Source of the DNA: Methanosarcinales archaeon
Lineage (GTDB): Archaea > Halobacteriota > Methanosarcinia > Methanosarcinales > Methanogasteraceae
DNA: 9,659 bases
Assembly (NCBI GenBank): GCA_030606635.1
Contig: JAUWGA010000061.1
Span: 1-9,659, forward strand
Direction of reading: 5' to 3'
Shown here: in pieces, positions 6,306 to 9,659 of the stretch
How the letters are laid out: each line of letters opens with the position of its first letter
Position numbering within the stretch: position 1 is the stretch's first letter
Program-made: the position numbers and the translations under genes
The notes under the pieces: generated by a model
The model's input: only the letters and a program-made list of their open reading frames with translations
What the model was told of the DNA's origin: nothing
Databases searched by the model: none

Positions 6306-7172
6306 ATGCATCCGATGAAACCGAGATCATTATCCCTACTGTTCCCGTCCTCACTCGCAATCGATGCCAGCGACCTGCGCAGCAAGACCGCAAAGATCGG
6401 GCAGATTGCAAGGGCGGCATCGGTATTCCGTGCGGACAAGATCGTCATATACAGAGATCCCGATCTCGACGAGACCGAACTGATCGAGAGGATTCTTAAC
6501 TATGCCGAAACCCCGCAGTATCTGCGGAAACGCCTCTTTCCACTGGCAGGCGATCTGCGGTATGCAGGCACGATCCCGCCGCTGCGGACTCCGCACCACC
6601 CCGATGCAGAAAAGATCGAGATCGGGGATATCCGTGTCGGGGTTGTGGTTAGAGTGCATGAAAACGGTTCGTGGGTGGACATCGGATCGAAGCGATCTGC
6701 ATTTCTGAATGTTTCCATGCAGAAGGGCGAGCGTGTGAATGTGCAGGTCACATCGAATAAGCCGCTTAAGGCGGTTCCTGTCGATGATGACGAGATTACC
6801 AGATACTGGGGCTATTCTGTTGCGAGAGCAGGCAGTCTGAGCAGAGCACTGGCTCCGACCCCGACCCAGCCCCCGACCCGGACCCCGGGACTTAGAATTG
6901 CGACCAGCAGGTGTGGCGAATCCATCGACGTCGACCTGCTCCGGAAGATCGGGGGGGAATCCGGATCAGAGGATGTGCTGGTGGTCTTTGGCGCGCCGCA
7001 CAAGGGAATCTCGGAGATCATGGATGAAGAGAAGATACGAGATGGAGAGAAGAGTTTTATTGCGGAATTTGACTATACGCTAAATGTCCTGCCAGATCAG
7101 GGAACCGCGACGGTCCGGCTCGAGGAAGCGGTCGTTGCCACGCTTGCGGTACTGAACCTGGCGTTTCATTGA
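6306..7172 (+). CDS. SPOUT-class RNA methyltransferase (putative RNA uridine N3-methyltransferase, COG2106/DUF171 family)
   Basis: The 288-residue protein has the SPOUT1/DUF171 layout. An N-terminal half of the methyltransferase fold comes first (LSLLFPSSLAIDASDLRSKTAKIGQIARAA..., about 8-90, with the conserved PQYLRKRLFPL at 70-80). An inserted OB-type RNA-binding domain follows (about 105-152, GVVVRVHENGSWVDIG). The knotted C-terminal half (about 196-288) has VLVVFGAPHKGI (224-235) and LPDQGTATVRLEEAVVATLAVLN (262-284), the S-adenosylmethionine-binding knot. It should methylate a base in rRNA or tRNA. An unusual Pro/Thr-rich stretch (183-195) joins the insert to the knot. The start is the ATG at 6306; the ATG at 6315 is an alternative. 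It is the only plus-strand gene here and ends 19 bases from the stop of the converging zinc-ribbon gene. Confidence 0.85.
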   Translation: MHPMKPRSLSLLFPSSLAIDASDLRSKTAKIGQIARAASVFRADKIVIYRDPDLDETELIERILNYAETPQYLRKRLFPLAGDLRYAGTIPPLRTPHHPDAEKIEIGDIRVGVVVRVHENGSWVDIGSKRSAFLNVSMQKGERVNVQVTSNKPLKAVPVDDDEITRYWGYSVARAGSLSRALAPTPTQPPTRTPGLRIATSRCGESIDVDLLRKIGGESGSEDVLVVFGAPHKGISEIMDEEKIRDGEKSFIAEFDYTLNVLPDQGTATVRLEEAVVATLAVLNLAFH

Positions 7173-7191
7173 CCTGATCGGTGACCCCGGA

Positions 7192-7386
7192 TCACTCATC
7201 CAGTTTCATCAGAAGCGCGGTGCGCACCGAGACCGCATCAGCAAGATCTGTGGTCGTGTGCCAGATCTTGAGTTTCTTCAGATCCAGTCTGCTGCCGCAT
7301 CGCTGGCACACGGTAGATTTTACGCCGTACTCTATGATCTGCACATGGGTTTTGCATTTAGGGCATACGATAACAGCATATTTCAA
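7192..7386 (-). CDS. Small zinc-ribbon protein (DUF5817/DUF1922-like)
   Basis: The 64-residue protein has two CxxC pairs (CPKC at 8-11 and CQRC at 27-30) in the frame MKYAVIVCPKC...TVCQRCGSRL, followed by the basic stretch DLKKLKIW and an acidic/hydrophobic tail. This is the layout of small archaeal zinc-ribbon proteins of unknown function; the family name is from memory. The start must be the TTG at 7386, because a stop codon lies immediately upstream in the same frame and no ATG falls before the first CxxC. The TTG overlaps the TGA of the KaiC-like tail (TTGA), and a G-rich GGGGTGGG precedes it as a ribosome site. This suggests that it was translated by coupling to the now broken upstream gene. 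A role in binding RNA or the transcription machinery would fit the neighbourhood but is not shown. Confidence 0.75.
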   Translation of the reverse strand: MKYAVIVCPKCKTHVQIIEYGVKSTVCQRCGSRLDLKKLKIWHTTTDLADAVSVRTALLMKLDE

Positions 7387-7632
7387 TCATCCCACCCCAT
7401 GACATTTATTCCATGATTCATGATCGCATACTCCTTTATCCTGCGGTCGTGATCGGTTCCGCGCATCTTCAGGATTAGCAGGAGTTTTCGCGAAGCCAGA
7501 CTCCTTCTTGGTGTACCTGAGCGATACGATGCCGTCCGCCAGAAAAGACGTGCCAGCATCCGGTATCCTGAATGAAAAGACATTCTCGATCTCGCTTATG
7601 CAGTTACTCTGTCCGCACTTGTTTTCAGACAT
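7383..7632 (-). pseudogene. Frameshifted C-terminal tail of a KaiC/RadA-type ATPase
   Basis: From an ATG at 7632 one frame gives IENVFSFRIPDAGTSFLADGI and SLRYTKKESG. Around 7490-7505 the match jumps to another frame, SRKLLLILKMRGTDHDRRIK followed by EYAIMNHGINV, and ends at the TGA at 7383. Joined, the two halves match the typical end of archaeal KaiC-like proteins, where a xLADGIxxLRY strand is followed by LxxLKMRGTxHD and a final xxIxxxGIxV. The Walker A and B motifs and the rest of the ATPase domain are absent. The upstream sequence up to rps27ae is too short to hold them and shows no such motifs. It is therefore a truncated, frameshifted remnant. A sequencing error could explain the frameshift but not the missing ATPase core. 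Confidence 0.7.
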
Positions 7633-7701
7633 AGTAGGTCTTTTGCGTCAACGATCTCCCCGGTCTATGAATCTGTCAGCACGGTCGCAACATGCAGGTT
7701 G

Positions 7702-7797
7702 TCACCGCTGCCCCCCATCTGCCGGGTCGGCAGGGGCGATGCACCCGATCGAGCTTACAACCATCATCATCATCATCAGAAGGGATCGGGCAACCAT
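7702..7797 (-). pseudogene. Possible broken lipoprotein gene start
   Basis: The frame encodes MVARSLLMMMMMVVSSIGC followed by IAPADPADGG and a stop after 31 residues. The first part looks like a lipoprotein signal peptide with lipobox SIGC. Five consecutive ATG codons come from a (CAT)5 run at 7762-7776. A run of six G at the end (7711-7716) is a likely slip point: dropping one base continues the frame as SGDNLHVATVLTDS, then a TAG, then TGEIVDAKDLLCLKTS. It may be the start of a decayed lipoprotein gene, or chance. Confidence 0.3.
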
Positions 7798-7815
7798 CAG
7801 ACGATATTTTATTAT

Positions 7816-7974
7816 TCAGCTCTTCTTCTGTGTGTATTTGGTGTATCCGCATTTTCCGCAGGTCATGCGGTCAGCGTGTTCAGCCAAGAATACGCCGTTG
7901 CCACATTTCGGACAGAACTGCCTCGAACGTGTGATCTTATTATCTTTTACGGTATAGTATTCATTTACGCGCAT
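7816..7974 (-). CDS. rps27ae: Ribosomal protein S27ae (eS31)
   Basis: The 52-residue protein MRVNEYYTVKDNKITRSRQF... carries a four-cysteine zinc ribbon: CPKCG at 21-25 and CGKCG at 39-43, followed by YTKYTQKKS. This is the full archaeal S27ae, a small-subunit protein near the decoding region, normally about 50-60 residues. The ATG lies two bases after the rps24e stop, so the two are translated together. In many euryarchaea the next genes are kae1-bud32; here degraded sequence follows instead. Confidence 0.95.
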   Translation of the reverse strand: MRVNEYYTVKDNKITRSRQFCPKCGNGVFLAEHADRMTCGKCGYTKYTQKKS

Positions 7975-7976
7975 GA

Positions 7977-8273
7977 TCAACTCTCGCCCCCTTCGCTTTC
8001 CTTTGCTGGCGCATTGCGCGCAACCATGTAACCGGGTTCGATCTGGCGCAGGTTTTGCTCATTATCATACAACCGGGCGTATCCGAGTATATCCTGCTTG
8101 CCGTACTGCGAGTTCATCCGATCGAGTATCAGCAGTTCAGGGGTGGTATCGAGAAGTGCCACAAGCGTGTTTTTCGCACTCTTTCTTGATAGACCAATTC
8201 CGTCGGCCTTGAATACAATATCCCGTCTGTTCAAAAGTACATTCTCTTCATCCTTTACGATCTCAATATCCAT
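7977..8273 (-). CDS. rps24e: Ribosomal protein S24e (eS24)
   Basis: The 98-residue protein has the S24e opening MDIEIVKDEENVLLNRRDI, the central LSRKSAKNTLVALLDTTPEL and the later SQYGKQDILGYARLYDN, all typical of the family at its usual length. It is part of the small ribosomal subunit. Its ATG overlaps the TAA of the kinase gene (TAATG), and the GGAGG within the last kinase codons is a strong ribosome site, so translation is coupled. The tail APAKESEGGES is short and acidic. Confidence 0.95.
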   Translation of the reverse strand: MDIEIVKDEENVLLNRRDIVFKADGIGLSRKSAKNTLVALLDTTPELLILDRMNSQYGKQDILGYARLYDNEQNLRQIEPGYMVARNAPAKESEGGES

Positions 8274-8833
8274 TAAAGCATCCTCCGTAGCGATTTACCA
8301 TCGTTATCATCTTCCATCTGATTCAAGAGTTCTCGTATCTCCTTTTTTTTTTCACTGGTCACCTTGATAAGCACACATCCACTCGATGGCTGTCCATATA
8401 TAACTATCGAGGAGAGCGGTGCAAGCACGACCGCGGGCATGACTGCGAGATCCTCCTCGCCCTGCACAAATATGCGGATGGGGCGTTTGCATTTCATCGC
8501 ATCCGTTATAGCGGTCACAAGGTCGGGTGTGATTGTGCCGGCAGGGTTCTTTACAGTGACCTCGTGATATGCCGGATGCCGGATGCGCTTTTTGACTTCA
8601 TCGGATACCTCTGCCCTGCATGTGAGATGATCGACGATGCAGATGTCGGGCAGGATGCCTGATTCGATCAGGTTGCAGGTCGTGATATCGCCCACAGAGA
8701 TGATCTTTGCAGGACTCTCCCAATCCGGCGCGCTCTTCAGCAGGTCCATGGTCTTTCGCCCGGATCCGGCATACAGCGTCCCATGCGGGACTTTCAGTCT
8801 CGATTTCAGGCGATCCGAAAGAAGAAGAGCCAC
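8273..8833 (-). CDS. GTP-dependent dephospho-CoA kinase (DUF359 family)
   Basis: The 186-residue protein is the archaeal enzyme for the last step of coenzyme A synthesis: GTP plus dephospho-CoA gives CoA. Family motifs are present in order: SVGDIT (46-51), VDHLTCR (67-73), NPAGTIT (96-102), VQGEEDLAVMPAV (123-135) and YGQPSSGCV (146-154). The Asp residues of the first two and the Glu-Asp pair of the fourth are the expected catalytic or metal-binding residues. The start is a GTG at 8833 directly after the spt4 stop, and the end overlaps the rps24e start. Its place between spt4 and rps24e is the conserved euryarchaeal order, so it is probably transcribed with the translation genes. Confidence 0.92.
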   Translation of the reverse strand: MALLLSDRLKSRLKVPHGTLYAGSGRKTMDLLKSAPDWESPAKIISVGDITTCNLIESGILPDICIVDHLTCRAEVSDEVKKRIRHPAYHEVTVKNPAGTITPDLVTAITDAMKCKRPIRIFVQGEEDLAVMPAVVLAPLSSIVIYGQPSSGCVLIKVTSEKKKEIRELLNQMEDDNDGKSLRRML

Positions 8834-9019
8834 TTACCGCACCTTCAACGCATACGCTCCGGCAGTTGTTATATTCAGTTTCTCAGCGATACTCGAGAGT
8901 TCGGGATCCAGAATTACGACGTATCCGCTCCAGTCCTTGCTAAGTGAGCTTGATCCGCATACCGGGCAGTTCTGCCCACTAACGATTCTGTGACAGTCTC
9001 TGCACGCTTGTTCACTCAT
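8834..9019 (-). CDS. spt4: Transcription elongation factor Spt4 (RpoE'')
   Basis: The 61-residue protein has the Spt4 zinc ribbon: CRDCH at 6-10 and CPVC at 18-21, then LSKDWSGYVVILDPELSSIA, the signature of the family. It pairs with Spt5 (NusG-like) to keep RNA polymerase processive. The ATG at 9019 overlaps the last eight bases of rpo7, and GGAAGGGAAG just upstream is a good ribosome site. An upstream start at 9037 would add six residues but lies inside rpo7 and lacks support. Spt5 is not in the window. Confidence 0.92.
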   Translation of the reverse strand: MSEQACRDCHRIVSGQNCPVCGSSSLSKDWSGYVVILDPELSSIAEKLNITTAGAYALKVR

Positions 9020-9587
9020 TCTTCCCTTCCTTACCACTCTCTTCCTTCGCAGCCTCTTCGATCCATTCCAGTTTGCCGAGGAATGGCTGGCGCATCGTAA
9101 GCCCTATCCTACTCTCGTGCGGATCCCGTTCGTTCAAACTGACCGCAACGATGCGCGCACGCAGTTTATCGCCCTCCGCAACCGCACGTCCGCTCTCTTT
9201 GAAGACGAGACGCGCGTTCTTCCCGTCATAAGATACGAAATCATCGGTCAGCTGGCTCACATGAATCAGCCCGTCGAGCGGTCCGACACCGATGAACGCG
9301 CCGAATTCGACGACCTCGACAACGACCCCTTCGGTGACCTCCTGCATTATGGGTTTGTACATGAGCGCGTCGAATGTCGCCTCATAATACACGCCCCCAT
9401 CGCCACCGAGGATGCGCCCGTCGCCGATATCGACCACATCGAGGATAGCAACCAGTGCGCCGAGTTTCTTGTCGATCTGCCCTTCGAGTTTATCGCGAAG
9501 CGCCTGTCTTACAGATGCCATAATCGGCATCCCAAGCTGCTCAGGGTCGATGCGAACGGTGTCAACCAGTCTTGTTTTCAGATACAT
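9012..9587 (-). CDS. rpo7: DNA-directed RNA polymerase subunit Rpo7 (RpoE')
   Basis: The 191-residue protein has the Rpo7 layout: an N-terminal RNP-like domain (MYLKTRLVDTVRIDPEQLG..., about 1-80, with YYEATFDALMYKP) and an S1 RNA-binding domain (about 82-168, EVTEGVVVEVVEFGAFIGVGPLDGLIHVSQL). An acidic C-terminal tail follows. Rpo7 forms the polymerase stalk with Rpo4 and aids promoter opening and RNA capture. It is the first gene of the minus-strand operon; the ATG at 9587 is about 15 bases past a TATA box, so the mRNA may be nearly leaderless. Confidence 0.96.
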   Translation of the reverse strand: MYLKTRLVDTVRIDPEQLGMPIMASVRQALRDKLEGQIDKKLGALVAILDVVDIGDGRILGGDGGVYYEATFDALMYKPIMQEVTEGVVVEVVEFGAFIGVGPLDGLIHVSQLTDDFVSYDGKNARLVFKESGRAVAEGDKLRARIVAVSLNERDPHESRIGLTMRQPFLGKLEWIEEAAKEESGKEGKNE

Positions 9588-9599
9588 GCTATGCCTCTT

Positions 9600-9608
9600 T
9601 ATTTTATA
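9600..9608 (-). promoter_or_regulatory. TATA box of the rpo7 operon
   Basis: TATAAAATA on the minus strand is a good archaeal box A. Transcription would start about 25 bases downstream, close to the rpo7 ATG at 9587. Confidence 0.55.
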
Positions 9609-9618
9609 GAAAAACCGA

Positions 9619-9629
9619 GTAACAGTTAC
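9619..9629. promoter_or_regulatory. Palindrome GTAAC-A-GTTAC upstream of the rpo7 TATA box
   Basis: This is a perfect five-base inverted repeat with one central base, just upstream of the TATA box where an activator or the B-recognition element would sit. It could be a regulator site; a short palindrome also arises by chance. Confidence 0.25.
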
Positions 9630-9659
9630 GCGGCTGTGATATTAATTCTTTTGCATCGG

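Noticed and set aside
7173..7191. Hairpin terminator between the convergent stops
   Set aside because: TGATC and GATCA flank the 19-base gap but the stem is only five pairs and no T run follows; too weak to call.
7508..8031. Several overlapping plus-strand frames across rps27ae and the remnants
   Set aside because: They run antisense to S27ae and share no motif; His runs derive from the (CAT)5 repeat.
1..9659. CRISPR array, tRNA or rRNA gene
   Set aside because: No regularly spaced repeats, no tRNA T-loop pattern in a plausible cloverleaf, and no rRNA-like stretch found by reading both strands; a covariance-model scan was not possible.

Overview
The window looks like a piece of a euryarchaeal (Halobacteriota-like) anaerobe chromosome. 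It carries archaea-only or archaea-typical genes: Rpo7, Spt4, the GTP-dependent dephospho-CoA kinase, ribosomal proteins S24e and S27ae, the archaeal FAD synthase RibL, a SPOUT1-type RNA methyltransferase and a UbiD enzyme of the archaeal mevalonate type. Starts sit a few bases from upstream stops, TATA-like boxes precede several genes, and GTG and TTG starts occur. The exact lineage cannot be read from this sequence; a methanogen or ANME relative is a guess.

Right part (about 7190-9659, all on the minus strand): a tight information-processing operon read right to left, rpo7 - spt4 - dephospho-CoA kinase - rps24e - rps27ae, with overlapping or abutting starts and stops. It continues into a degraded stretch (7383-7815) holding the frameshifted C-terminal tail of a KaiC-like ATPase and possibly a broken lipoprotein signal peptide. 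A small zinc-ribbon protein follows, started by a TTG that overlaps the KaiC-tail stop codon. This group converges on the one plus-strand gene, the SPOUT methyltransferase (6306-7172), with 19 bases between the two stops.

Left part (1-6063, minus strand): a lipoprotein of unknown function, RibL, two closely related polytopic membrane proteins (copies B and A), a PEGA-domain surface protein, and the N-terminal 328 codons of a UbiD-family decarboxylase that runs off the left edge. The key structure is a tandem duplication. The membrane-protein gene, its leader and the start of the PEGA gene occur twice (1863-3065 and 3215-4429). Between the copies lies a scar (about 3067-3330) in which a frameshifted piece of the ubiD 5' end is joined to the PEGA signal peptide. 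This implies that a unit ubiD-PEGA-membrane protein was duplicated and that one copy of ubiD and of the PEGA gene was then mostly deleted.

How they fit together: the right operon makes transcription and translation components and links to CoA synthesis. RibL (FAD) and UbiD (prenylated-FMN enzyme, probably isoprenoid synthesis) are cofactor and lipid metabolism. The PEGA protein, the two membrane proteins and the lipoprotein form an envelope group of unknown role. No CRISPR array, tRNA, rRNA, transposase or integrase was seen.
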